Shown piece by piece: positions 1 to 8,103 of a stretch of 45,184 nucleotides of DNA; the stretch's first letter is position 1; the number at the start of each line of letters is the position of its first letter. This DNA is from Nitrospiraceae bacterium (GTDB lineage Bacteria; Nitrospirota; Nitrospiria; Nitrospirales; Nitrospiraceae). Below the pieces are notes generated by a model. That model was not told where the DNA came from. It ran no database searches and saw only the letters and a program-made list of their open reading frames with translations. The stretch lies in contig CAKKRE010000072.1 of assembly GCA_919902505.1 (NCBI GenBank), forward strand, positions 1 through 45,184, given 5' to 3'. The position numbers and the translations under genes are program-made.

Positions 1-839
1 AGTCGATACAACATCCGGGGAAAGGGAATCGTTTCCCGCACGTGATCGAGCCCACAAATCCAGGCCACGGCACGCTCAATACCCATTCCAAACCCTGCAT
101 GCGGAACCGAGCCGTACCGGCGAAGGTCGAGATACCATTGAAACGCCTCAACCGGTAGATGGTGCTCCTGAATGCGTCCCAAAAGTTTTTCGTGAGAATG
201 GATGCGTTGGCCGCCGCCGATGATTTCTCCATAGCCTTCCGGCGCCAGCACATCCATACAGAGCGCCAGATCAGGCCGCTCCGGATCCGTCTCCATATAA
301 AATGCTTTCAGCGCCGCAGGATACCGGTGCACGATGACCGGTCGATCGAATTCTTTGGACAGAATCGTCTCATCATCGGCGCCAAAATCGTCACCAGGCT
401 TCGCGGGATTTCCTTTGCGCTGCAAAATGTCGATGGCTTCTTCGTAGGTGATGCGCGGAAACGGCACCGTTACACGCTCCAGTTTCGCCGGATCCCGTTC
501 AAGCAGGAGCAGCTCGGCGCGACGACTCTTCAGCACCGCCGCCACAATATGAGACAAGAACTGCTCTGCCAGATCCATCATATCGGGCAATTGCGCAAAG
601 GCCACCTCCGGCTCCACCATCCAAAATTCCATCAAATGCCGGCGCGTCTTGGACTTCTCCGCGCGAAAGGTCGGACCGAAACAATACACCTTTCCAAACG
701 CCGCGGCTGTGGCCTCACTATAGAGTTGCCCGCTCTGAGTCAAATAGGCCGTCTCATCAAAGTATTGCGTTTGAAATAAGGTGGTCGTGCCCTCACAGGC
801 ATTCGGCGTGAAAATCGGCGCATCGATGGGTCGTCCTAT
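1..839 (-). pseudogene. asnS: Asparaginyl-tRNA synthetase, C-terminal part only (5' half missing)
   Basis: The open minus-strand frame matches the catalytic class II core of AsnS, which charges tRNA-Asn. Visible are the block [18 protein letters not shown], then [27 protein letters not shown] (motif 2), [10 protein letters not shown], and near the left edge [12 protein letters not shown] (motif 3). The last few residues lie outside the window. The frame is closed by an in-frame TGA at 840-842, just upstream of the residues DAPIFTP. The expected 150 or so preceding residues, the OB-fold anticodon-binding domain and motif 1, are not found in any frame, and the secreted-protein gene begins at 963. 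A good ribosome site (AAAGGGGGG) with ATG near 914 opens only a 38-codon frame in another phase. The gene is therefore 5'-truncated by a rearrangement, or there is an assembly join near 840. AsnS identity is confident; the pseudogene status is inference. Confidence 0.85.
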
Positions 840-962
840 TCAGATAGAGGTGTGCGGGAGGGTCGTATGGCCGGAGGGTACCGAACAGCAGCGGGCTTTT
901 CAAGCGCATCACAAATCCCCCCTTTCGTTGACACAATGTCATGCCGGGGGCATCATCACTTC

Positions 963-2057
963 ATGATGCACACCATATTGCTTCCTCATCCACGATCACT
1001 TACACCGCTGCTCGCCGGGCTTCTCCTGCTAGGCCTACTGCCCTCCGCACAGGCGGGAGAGTTCCGAACCGACAATCCCCTAAACCGGCCCGGAAAGATC
1101 TATTGGTGCCCGGACCGCACGGCAGACAAGCGGATCACCGCCACTCCCGATGCAGGCTGCACGCCCCTGTACGATGCAGAACGCGACGCCAAGAAACCGG
1201 AGACACTCGACCCGTCGGATCATGACGCATCGCCCCCGAAAGAGCCGCTCAAGATTGTTGAGATCCAGAATGAAGCGACGAAGTTTACCCGCGAGTATCG
1301 CGAGTTCCTGGAGTGCTGCGCCGGCGAGTTCGATTCCATCGAACGGATCGACGAACTCCTGGACCAGTCGAACCACATTCTGATGTCGGTACAACAAAAA
1401 GGCATCTACAACAGTGCGGGCTTCGGCGTGGGGAGCGGGGCAGAAGGACTGGGCGGCGGACCCGGTCAATCGCCGAAACTCGGCACCTTTGCCCGCCAGT
1501 GGACACTCAGCGAGATTGTCGGAACCGTCGCCATCGCTCGGGACGACCTCACGAAAATCAAGACGCGCATCAAGGCCCTTGGAGAGCGATTCGAGAAGCT
1601 CGATTCATTGGACTATGAGCAGCGCGGGAGAGAAGCACGGCGCATCGAGGATGAACGTGAGGCGATCACTCATGACATTCGAGCCAAGAGACCACCGGCC
1701 TCAGCGCCGACAGGCATGGACATCCAGGACACCACCATCCCGACCAGAATCGGCGGGGACATCGAAAACACGAATCTGAACCGATCCCTCAATCCAAGCT
1801 TCGGCGCCGACATCGGAGCCACAGTGTCGCCATACAGCAACGTCAACGAATCGCTCCGCCCCCGCAGGGGAGAAGACCTCAAAGACAGCAACTTGCCGGA
1901 CCGGGTGGGCACGCACACCCAGGACAGCACCCTACCGAATGCATTCGGCTTTGACATCAATTCGGCAGAAAACGCCGAACGCTCGTCATCGGTGCAGACG
2001 CGGGGCGTCGGAGCCGCCATCGGCGACTCTTCCCTCAATAACCAGTCCCGCCGGTAG
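963..2057 (+). CDS. Secreted hypothetical protein with degenerate C-terminal repeats
   Basis: I do not recognise a family. Starting at the first of two adjacent ATGs gives about 364 residues with a clear signal peptide (hydrophobic LLAGLLLLGLLPSAQA, cleavage before GEFR), so the protein is exported. A charged helical middle follows, including a FTREYREFLECCAGEFDSI stretch and a probable coiled coil around KIKTRIKALGERFEKLD. The last 120 residues are low-complexity and contain about six imperfect repeats of the form G-x-D-I-x-D-S/T-x-L-P (GMDIQDTTIP, GGDIENTNLN, GEDLKDSNLP, GTHTQDSTLP, GAAIGDSSLN). A longer upstream start is possible but would bury the signal peptide. It converges on the lipoprotein gene at 2085, 27 bp away. 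Confidence 0.75.
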   Translation: MMHTILLPHPRSLTPLLAGLLLLGLLPSAQAGEFRTDNPLNRPGKIYWCPDRTADKRITATPDAGCTPLYDAERDAKKPETLDPSDHDASPPKEPLKIVEIQNEATKFTREYREFLECCAGEFDSIERIDELLDQSNHILMSVQQKGIYNSAGFGVGSGAEGLGGGPGQSPKLGTFARQWTLSEIVGTVAIARDDLTKIKTRIKALGERFEKLDSLDYEQRGREARRIEDEREAITHDIRAKRPPASAPTGMDIQDTTIPTRIGGDIENTNLNRSLNPSFGADIGATVSPYSNVNESLRPRRGEDLKDSNLPDRVGTHTQDSTLPNAFGFDINSAENAERSSSVQTRGVGAAIGDSSLNNQSRR

Positions 2058-2084
2058 ACTCGCACCCTTCAGATCCACACCCGG

Positions 2085-3104
2085 CTATTCCTTGGGAAAG
2101 ACCGACGGAAGCGCCTCCCAATGCACCCCTCTGTCCGTACTCCGGTACAATCCACTGCCGTTCGTGCCGGCGTAGAACAGCTGTGGATCCAGCGCGCTCT
2201 GCGCCAGCGACCGGATATTGGTGGTCGCCAACCCCTCGTTCAATGCCACCCAGCTCGTTCCGCCATCCTCGCTCCGGTGGATGCCATCCCGCGCAGCCAC
2301 ATACATCACTCCAGGCCGCGCACGATCGAGTACCATCGACACGATCATCTGATCCTGCATCGATTCGCCGATGCGTACCCAGGAAGTGGCGCCATCGGTG
2401 GTTTTATAGAGCCCGGCCAGGGTCGCAGCATAGACCGTCTCCGTCGTGAATGGATCGACCTGCACCGACGTGACGCTCAGTGCGCGCGATGTTTTCACCA
2501 TCCCCTCCGGCACCAAACCATGATTCACCTGCTGCCAATGCGCCCCCTGATTCACCGACTTATACACGCCGCCGCTGGTGCCGGCATAGAGCACGGATGA
2601 TCGCGTAGGATCCATGCCCAACGTCACCACCATCAACACCTCCTTCATCCCGTCCATCCGCTTCGCCCACCGCTCACCGGCATTCTTCGATTCGAACACA
2701 CCCATGGTCGTGGCCAGGAAGATATGCGTATCGTCGGCGGGATCAAACACAAATTGGTTCACGACCGATGAGATAGTGGCATCGTCGAGCCCGCCGCGCA
2801 TGGACGTCCAGCGCTGCCCCCCGTCGTAACTTTTATAGACGGCGTCGCCCTTTGTGCCCGCATAAATCGTGGCGGGATAGGCCGGATCAATCGCCATCGC
2901 AATCACACGCGAGTGGCTCATCCCTTTCGAGAGATTGCTCCAGGTCTTGCCGCCGTCACGCGACTTGTAAATGTAATCGTTCGTGGCAATGTAGAGGATG
3001 TCTGGATTGGTCGGGTGCAGTTGAATGACGACGATCGGGTCGCTGCCGGTGCATCCGCCGAGGGACAGCGTCAGAAACAAAAGGCAGATGAGAAATTTGG
3101 CCAT
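2085..3104 (-). CDS. Asp-box beta-propeller lipoprotein (YCF48/BNR-like)
   Basis: A 339-residue protein with a lipoprotein signal peptide: lipobox LGGC with the modified cysteine at residue 18. It contains about seven Asp-box (BNR) repeats, each of the form S-x-D-G-G-x-x-W: SRDGGKTWSNL, SYDGGQRWTSM, SKNAGERWAKR, SVNQGAHWQQV, TTDGATSWVRI, SEDGGTSWVAL and STDRGVHWEAL, alternating with D-P-x-x-x-x-x-Y-A-G/A-T strands. This is the layout of a six- or seven-bladed propeller like photosystem II assembly factor YCF48 or sortilin-type domains. It is probably membrane-anchored on the periplasmic side and binds a protein or glycan; the partner cannot be told. The hairpin element at 3122-3252 separates it from yajQ upstream on the same strand. 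Confidence 0.8.
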   Translation of the reverse strand: MAKFLICLLFLTLSLGGCTGSDPIVVIQLHPTNPDILYIATNDYIYKSRDGGKTWSNLSKGMSHSRVIAMAIDPAYPATIYAGTKGDAVYKSYDGGQRWTSMRGGLDDATISSVVNQFVFDPADDTHIFLATTMGVFESKNAGERWAKRMDGMKEVLMVVTLGMDPTRSSVLYAGTSGGVYKSVNQGAHWQQVNHGLVPEGMVKTSRALSVTSVQVDPFTTETVYAATLAGLYKTTDGATSWVRIGESMQDQMIVSMVLDRARPGVMYVAARDGIHRSEDGGTSWVALNEGLATTNIRSLAQSALDPQLFYAGTNGSGLYRSTDRGVHWEALPSVFPKE

Positions 3105-3121
3105 GCTGGAATTGGCGGATA

Positions 3122-3252
3122 CTCTATGGGATGGTCAAACAGGTCGCCCGGCTAGGCCGCAGCGAGAGAAGGGGCGAGGCGTACTGGTTGTACGTCGAGC
3201 CGCTGATCGACGCGAGAACGAAGCTGGAGGCCTGTTTCACCATCCCAGGCTA
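3122..3252. repeat. Core hairpin element, copy C
   Basis: Inverted ends TGGGATGGT(C/G)AAACAGG (left arm from about 3127, right arm to about 3245) enclose the shared core: AGGCCGCAG, GAGGCGTAC, GTACGTCGAG, GAGAACGAAGC. The central stem is GCGTAC/GTACGT with loop TGGTT. The right end CTAG contains the TAG stop codon of yajQ (3250-3252). Confidence 0.8.
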
Positions 3253-3747
3253 GCGGTAGTTGGTGAACTGCAGATCAATCCCAAAATCCTTCCCCTTCAG
3301 GAAGGCAATCGCCGCCTGCAGATCATCCTTACTTTTGCTGATCACGCGCACCTGCTCGCCTTGAATTTGCGCCTGCACCTTCAGTTTGGACTCTTTCACG
3401 GCCTTGGTGATCTCCTTGGCCTTCTCTGAGGAAATCCCGCTCTGAATCTTGATCACTTGACGAACCGTGGCGCCGAGCGCCTCCTCGATCTTGCCGTACT
3501 CGAACGCCTTCAGCGAAACCCCGCGCTTCACGCACTTGGTCTTAATAATTTCAATGACCGCATTGAGCTTGTACTCGTCGTCGGAGAGCACCACCAGTTC
3601 CTTTTCTTTCTCCTTCAGCGTCAGCTCGGTCTTGGAATCTTTGAAATCGAAGCGTTGCTTGATTTCCTTCGTCGCCTGATCGACGACGTTCTTCATCTCC
3701 TGCATATTCACTTCCGACACCACATCAAACGACGATTGGTCAGCCAC
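3250..3747 (-). CDS. yajQ: YajQ family nucleotide/c-di-GMP-binding protein
   Basis: A protein of 165 residues in the UPF0234/YajQ family (E. coli YajQ has about 163). It opens with ADQSSFDVVSEVNMQEMKN, the family hallmark, followed by NVVDQATKEIKQRFDFK, and later KEITKAVKESKLKVQAQIQG and VRVISKSKDDLQAAI. The fold has two RNP-like ferredoxin domains. Some Xanthomonas homologues bind cyclic di-GMP and act on transcription; a nucleotide-binding role is family knowledge, not proven here. I chose the GTG at 3747 because GGAGGGG lies just upstream and the resulting N-terminus matches the family; the longer frame to 3795 would overlap the end of cstA. It is 38 bp downstream of cstA on the same strand and probably co-transcribed. 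The stop codon lies inside hairpin element C. Confidence 0.93.
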   Translation of the reverse strand: MADQSSFDVVSEVNMQEMKNVVDQATKEIKQRFDFKDSKTELTLKEKEKELVVLSDDEYKLNAVIEIIKTKCVKRGVSLKAFEYGKIEEALGATVRQVIKIQSGISSEKAKEITKAVKESKLKVQAQIQGEQVRVISKSKDDLQAAIAFLKGKDFGIDLQFTNYR

Positions 3748-3785
3748 GATCCCCTCCTCCTGCTGTTTCGTCAGGTCTTCCGTCC

Positions 3786-5801
3786 CTAACAGCATCCTCC
3801 GCCAGGCGGCAATTTAAACACGCGCTCATCATGCCGGTGAATCGCCGTCTGCACGCGACCGGCCGATCCACCGCCGGCCGTGGCGATCACTTCACTGCTG
3901 CTGAACGGCCGCTTTAGAATCACATACCCATACCACTGCTTCATGCTGTCGCTCAAGACGACCAGGCCCAACACCGCGACCACCGCCACCAGCACGGCAT
4001 CGAGATACAACGCAAAGGCCTGCCCCGCCGCAAGTGGCGCCGCCTTCGCCAAAAACATCCAGAACATTTCATACGAGCCGGCCAGCGTAATGCCTCCCAC
4101 GAACAACATCGGCAGCGCCGTCACCCAGAGATAGGGCGACTTCCACATTTTGATCAACACCGTCGTGCCGATACAGAGCGCGAGCGTGCCCAGCAATTGA
4201 TTGGCTGCGCCGAACATGGGCCAGATGGTCGAAATGCTTCCCGTCCCGATCAGATAGGCCCACGACCCCACCACAAAGGCGCTGCTCAAGAGAACCCCCG
4301 GCCACCAGTTCATCTGCCGAAACGGCGCGTAGACGCGCCCGGCCATTTCCTGAATCAGATAGCGCGCCACGCGCGTCCCCGTATCGATCGTCGTCAGAAT
4401 GAACAGCGCCTCGAACACCAGGGCGAATTGATACCAATAGGCCATCAGTCCGGCCATGCCCGGCAGCGCCGAAAAGATGGAGGCCATGCCCACTGCCAAC
4501 GACACCGCCCCTCCCGGCCGCCCCGCCACATTCACTTCAACCAGCTGCGACAACTCCGCGATGCGGGAAGGCGCAAAACCCATCGCCGTCAACGTCTCGG
4601 CCGACAACATGGTGTTGATCGCCAGGTAATCGCCGGGGATCAGCACCGACGCCGCAATCAACGCCATCACGCCGACGAAGCTTTCCAGTAACATCGCCGC
4701 ATAGCCCACCACTGCCTGCGACTCCTGCTCGATCATCTTCGGTGTCGTGCCGGAGGACACCAGCGAATGAAAACCAGACACGGCCCCGCAGGCAATCGTA
4801 ATGAAAAGAAACGGAAACAACGTGCCGGGAATAATCGGCCCGCCGCCATTGGCAAAGGCGGTCACACGCGGCATCTCGATCGTCGGCGCCATGAGGATCA
4901 CCCCGAAACCGAGCAGAAACACCACGCCGAGCTTCATGAAGGTGGAAAGATAGCCGCGCGGCACCAACAGCATCCAGCCGGGCAACACCGAAGCCAGGAA
5001 ACCGTACCCGGCCAGCAACCAGACCAGCGCCGGCTTCTCGAACTCGAAGAGCCAGGCAAGAGACGACTGCCCGACCACGCGCCCGAAGAGCACCGCCGCC
5101 ACCAGCAGCACCACGCCGATCACCGACACTTCCGCCACTGCGCCGGGACGAAACTTCTGCAGATAGAATCCCATGATGAAGCCGATGGGAATGGTCATGG
5201 CAATCGTAAATGTGCCCCAGGCGTTATGGTAGAGCGCATTCACCACCGCGAAACCCAGCCCAGCCAGCGCCACAACCACAATAAAGAGCACCGCTATCGC
5301 CGTCGCCGTGCCGGTGATCGAACCGAGTTCGTCATGGGCGATTTCAGGCAACGAGCGGCCATTGCGCCGCATCGACGCGACCAGGATGATGAAATCCTGC
5401 ACCGCCCCAGCCAGCACCGCGCCGATCACCAGCCAGAGAAAGCCGGGGAGAAACCCGAACTGCGCCGCCAGCACCGGGCCCAGCAACGGCCCGGCTCCGG
5501 CAATCGCCGCAAAATGATGGCCGAACAACACGACCCGGTTGGTGGGGTGAAAGTTAACGCCATCATTCAAACGCACAGCAGGCGTCAGGCGCGCATCGTC
5601 CAACTGCACCACGTGGCGGGCCAACCAGCGACCATAAAACCGATAGGCCAGCACATAGATACAGGCCGCGGCCACCACCAGCCACAGGCCATTCACTTTT
5701 TTCTGGGGATTGACGAGACCGACGACGTGAGCGAGAGCCACAGCACCAAAGATGGAGAGCAGCACCCAGACAAGCACGAAGGGTAATTTCATGCGCGGCA
5801 T
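3786..5801 (-). CDS. cstA: Carbon starvation protein CstA family transporter
   Basis: A 671-residue inner-membrane protein with roughly 16 hydrophobic segments. Family signatures include FHPTNRVVLFGHHFAAIAG, GAGPLLGPVLAAQFGFLPG, AVQDFIILVASMRRNGRS and CGAVSGFHSLVSSGTTPKM. CstA proteins import peptides, and related BtsT/YjiY proteins import pyruvate, during carbon limitation. The C-terminal tail ends in PPGGGCC, an unusual di-cysteine end. The small YbdD/YjiX partner often found after cstA is not present; yajQ follows instead. The start could be either the first codon (MPRMKLP) or the ATG three codons later. No clear ribosome-binding site favours one of them. Confidence 0.93.
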   Translation of the reverse strand: MPRMKLPFVLVWVLLSIFGAVALAHVVGLVNPQKKVNGLWLVVAAACIYVLAYRFYGRWLARHVVQLDDARLTPAVRLNDGVNFHPTNRVVLFGHHFAAIAGAGPLLGPVLAAQFGFLPGFLWLVIGAVLAGAVQDFIILVASMRRNGRSLPEIAHDELGSITGTATAIAVLFIVVVALAGLGFAVVNALYHNAWGTFTIAMTIPIGFIMGFYLQKFRPGAVAEVSVIGVVLLVAAVLFGRVVGQSSLAWLFEFEKPALVWLLAGYGFLASVLPGWMLLVPRGYLSTFMKLGVVFLLGFGVILMAPTIEMPRVTAFANGGGPIIPGTLFPFLFITIACGAVSGFHSLVSSGTTPKMIEQESQAVVGYAAMLLESFVGVMALIAASVLIPGDYLAINTMLSAETLTAMGFAPSRIAELSQLVEVNVAGRPGGAVSLAVGMASIFSALPGMAGLMAYWYQFALVFEALFILTTIDTGTRVARYLIQEMAGRVYAPFRQMNWWPGVLLSSAFVVGSWAYLIGTGSISTIWPMFGAANQLLGTLALCIGTTVLIKMWKSPYLWVTALPMLFVGGITLAGSYEMFWMFLAKAAPLAAGQAFALYLDAVLVAVVAVLGLVVLSDSMKQWYGYVILKRPFSSSEVIATAGGGSAGRVQTAIHRHDERVFKLPPGGGCC

Positions 5802-5926
5802 ACTAGCAACCCATCGACTTGTTGTAAATCAATGACCTTCCCGTTATTCTCATATGCAGCAACGAATTCAGGCTCGGCAGTAACCTGGGTATTTGAATTC
5901 TGAACGCTCAACACAGGGAGGTGCGC

Positions 5927-6112
5927 ATGCCTTCAGCCAAGGAACAGATCGCCAAGATTCTCCAGGACCAACCGGATGACAGCTCCTATGAGGAGATCCT
6001 CCGTGAACTTGCTCTTGCACAAATGGTGGATAGAGGGCTGGCTGACTCCGATGCGGGAAGGACCATCAGCCACGAGGAGATGGGACGCCGAATCAAAACA
6101 TGGCGGAACTAA
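5927..6112 (+). CDS. Antitoxin of a RelE/ParE-type pair
   Basis: A 61-residue acidic, helical protein (MPSAKEQIAKILQDQP, then SSYEEILRELALAQMVDRGL and a basic C-terminal GRRIKTWRN). It is followed by, and overlaps by 13 bp, a RelE/ParE toxin gene, the standard layout of a type II toxin-antitoxin operon. The N-terminal half probably dimerises and binds the operator; the C-terminal half masks the toxin. The ATG at 5927 is chosen because GGGAGG ends 5 bp before it; the GTG two codons upstream falls inside that ribosome-binding site. Assignment as an antitoxin rests mainly on context and size. Confidence 0.8.
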   Translation: MPSAKEQIAKILQDQPDDSSYEEILRELALAQMVDRGLADSDAGRTISHEEMGRRIKTWRN

Positions 6113-6396
6113 CCTGGACCGCTGAATCCGAACGATGGTTGCGCGATATCCACGACTTCATTGCGCACGATAATCCTACCGCAGCAACCCGCACCATTGA
6201 AACGCTCTACCAGAAGGCAGAGATCCTCAGAGAGTTCCCTGAATCAGGCTACCGGTACTGGCAACGACCAGACCGGCAGATCCGCATCCTTCTCCATGGA
6301 CACTACCGAATCGCCTACGTGATCAAAGATTCAGGAGCGATCAACATCCTCGGCGTTTTCCACGGCGCACTCAGCATTGATCGCTATTTGCTGTAA
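6100..6396 (+). CDS. RelE/ParE family toxin
   Basis: A 98-residue protein with the RelE/ParE plasmid-stabilisation fold. Recognisable are the N-terminal helices WTAESERWLRDIHDFIAHDN, the conserved P-x-S/A-G-x-R-Y strand (FPESGYRYW), then the R-x-L-x-x-x-Y-R-I-A-Y motif (RILLHGHYRIAYVI) and the closing ILGVFHGALSIDRYLL. The family includes ribosome-dependent mRNA endonucleases and gyrase poisons; which activity applies here cannot be decided. It overlaps the antitoxin gene, so the two are translationally coupled. Base composition is lower in GC than the neighbouring housekeeping genes, in keeping with an accessory islet next to insertion sequences. Confidence 0.9.
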   Translation: MAELTWTAESERWLRDIHDFIAHDNPTAATRTIETLYQKAEILREFPESGYRYWQRPDRQIRILLHGHYRIAYVIKDSGAINILGVFHGALSIDRYLL

Positions 6397-6502
6397 CTAC
6401 ACCTGACGGATAATCCTGGCCTTCGCCCGCAATCGGCGGCGGAGAATGATACAGCAGGAATGATCTCAACGACTTAGCCTCTATTTTCGAAACTGGTTCT
6501 AG

Positions 6503-7386
6503 GGCGTGTCCTCAATTGAGCCAGATGACGGAGGCTGCGAGATAGATTGCGCCGAGGAAATTTCTGGCGGTTTTGTCGTAGCGCGTAGCGATGGCGCGAT
6601 ATTGTTTGAGTTTGGCAAAGAAATGTTCTATCAGGTGGCGCGTTTTATAGAGGTCTTCGTCGTATTCCCGCTGTTCGATGCGGCTGGATTTTGGCGGGTG
6701 TTGCTAGCGTCATCCCGCCGGCTTCAGAAGGTTAAGAACGCGCGCCTTCGCATCGAAGGCTTTGTCCGCAAGCACGGCTTCGATTTTATCAAGAACTCCC
6801 GGCAGGAGAACATCCGCCCCTTGCAGATCGTGCGCTTGACCGGGCGTGAGATGAAAACCCGTGGGATTGCCCAAAGCATCGCATGTGGCGTGGATTTTGG
6901 TGGTCAGTCCGCCCTTGCTGCGCCCGATCGCTTCTTGTTCGCGGACGTCTTTGGTCTCCTGCCCCCCTTTTTACGCGCCCCCGCCGCGTGCTGATGGGCA
7001 CGCACGATTGTGGAGTCTATACATCGCATATTCGTTGTCGGCATCAGCGGCCAGATGTTTGAAAACCTCTTCCCAAACGCCACTCTCGCACCAGCGCGTG
7101 AAGCGCGTGTGCACCGCCTTCCACGGGCCAAACCGTTCCGGCAAATCCCGCCATGGAATGCCAGCCCGGTAACGGGATAACACCGCCTCCACGAACAACC
7201 GGTTATCTTTTGCCGTCACGCCAACCGTATCGTCGCGCCCCAGCAGCAACCCTTCGATCCGCTTCCACTGATCATCCCGCAACCCATACCGCCTTTGCCC
7301 CATCCATAAGCCCCTCCCCTGGCCTATGAATAGTAAATCACAGCCTTAAACTGTTGTGAATCCTTAAAACTAATTGAGGACACGCC
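6503..7386 (-). mobile_element. IS5 family (IS427-type) insertion sequence, decayed
   Basis: The 884-bp element has 15-bp terminal inverted repeats GGCGTGTCCTCAATT (6503-6517 and the complement at 7372-7386). It is flanked by direct CTAG copies at 6499-6502 and 7387-7390, which fits the CTAG/TA target of the IS427 group. The single transposase gene on the minus strand is broken, so the element cannot move itself. It interrupts an older open frame that continues at 7391. Confidence 0.93.
6512..7303 (-). pseudogene. IS427-type transposase, inactivated
   Basis: The transposase starts MGQRRYGLRDDQWKRIEGLL at 7303 and keeps YRAGIPWRDLPERFG and the terminal FFAKLKQYRAIATRYDKTARN. Compared with the intact copy at 9291-10048 there are several lesions. 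An extra base near 7021 shifts the frame right after NEYAM (ATGTATAGAC instead of ATGATAGAC). A G-run at 6962-6973 is probably the normal -1 slippage site. Two in-frame stops, TGA at 6710-6712 and TAG at 6704-6706, fall where CDAVIPP would be expected. The residues KIHATCDALGNPTG and LADKAFDAKARV around the catalytic DDE region are still readable. The stop codon lies inside the left terminal repeat. Confidence 0.9.
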
Positions 7387-7390
7387 CTAG

Positions 7391-7751
7391 ACAAATTCAA
7401 TTGCATGAGGACTTGAGAAGGAAGACATTTTTCTTCCTGCCCCCGATTTTAGATATAAGCCAACTGAGGGAAGGGGATCTGATTAAGTCCAGCGTCAGAT
7501 CGAGAACCGGTCTGCAGTTTCCTCATACTGGGGGCAGGGCCAATTTCGTCGGGATCAATGATCTAGACCAACCTTGCCCCAAACGAGGGTTCTTCCCATT
7601 TAATGATGAGACTCTCACTGAAATGAATCAACTCATTACGGAGTGCGCCAGGATTGTGGGGCTTGATCAGTCAACTTGGCCAATCGCACGTATTATTTGG
7701 CCCTCACCGCATTTTCATATGTTTGATTGGAATCGGTACGACGACGCCTAA
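7391..7751 (+). pseudogene. Gene remnant interrupted by the insertion sequence
   Basis: An open frame of about 120 residues continues from the insertion sequence (QIQLHEDLRRKTFFFLPP ... WPSPHFHMFDWNRYDDA, stop at 7749-7751). No start codon belongs to it: the only upstream ATG lies in the insertion-sequence terminal repeat. If the element and one CTAG copy are removed, the frame joins smoothly to the left flank (NDLNDLASIFETGSR), which is open back to a TGA near 6446. The protein family is not recognised. It is probably the 3' end of an older gene whose 5' end has been lost. Confidence 0.45.
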
Positions 7752-8103
7752 CCCTTCGCTTGAGTCCCTCCTTCTGGCGTGGTGTATGTCCAGATTCATT
7801 GTGGCTAAACTGTGACAGAATTATCTTGTCCCATCGGTTTCAATGGGTTACTCCTCTGCCTCCTCTGTAAGTGATTGAGAATGAAAGGACGAGGTGCTAT
7901 CGAGATCTATCACACTATCTCGTTGATAGGGGAGCTTACGGAAAGACCATTCATGGTTTAGTTCTGGGCCAACAGACGGGGTCGGCTGCTCCCTGGCGCT
8001 CTCGAATAACTTCCGGCACCAGCTGAAATGCATCTCCCATGTCGGCGAAGTCGTCATTTAGCGTGCCATTTGACGACAGAGGCGTCGCGTGATACCGTGC
8101 CCC
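7752..8103. other. Intergenic gap without a supported gene
   Basis: No convincing gene. Short minus-strand frames exist (around 7848-8057 and 7951-8133) but have no recognisable family and no ribosome site. Near the right end, ATTTGACGACAG at 8068-8079 is identical to part of the terminal repeat of the insertion sequence at 9250-10057, and the preceding bases (GTCATTTAGCG) also resemble that element's right end. This may be a trace of an earlier insertion. Confidence 0.4.

Noticed and set aside
159-779. Plus-strand open frame of 206 codons
   Set aside because: It lies antisense to the asnS coding frame, whose class II synthetase motifs are unmistakable; the plus-strand translation has no family features.
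3748-3795. Longer yajQ start (ATG at 3795)
   Set aside because: It would overlap the end of cstA and add 16 residues absent from the family; the GTG at 3747 has its own ribosome site.
4767-5786. Plus-strand open frame of 339 codons opposite cstA
   Set aside because: Composition is dominated by H, R, Q and P as expected for the complement of a GC-rich membrane-protein gene; no motif or ribosome site.
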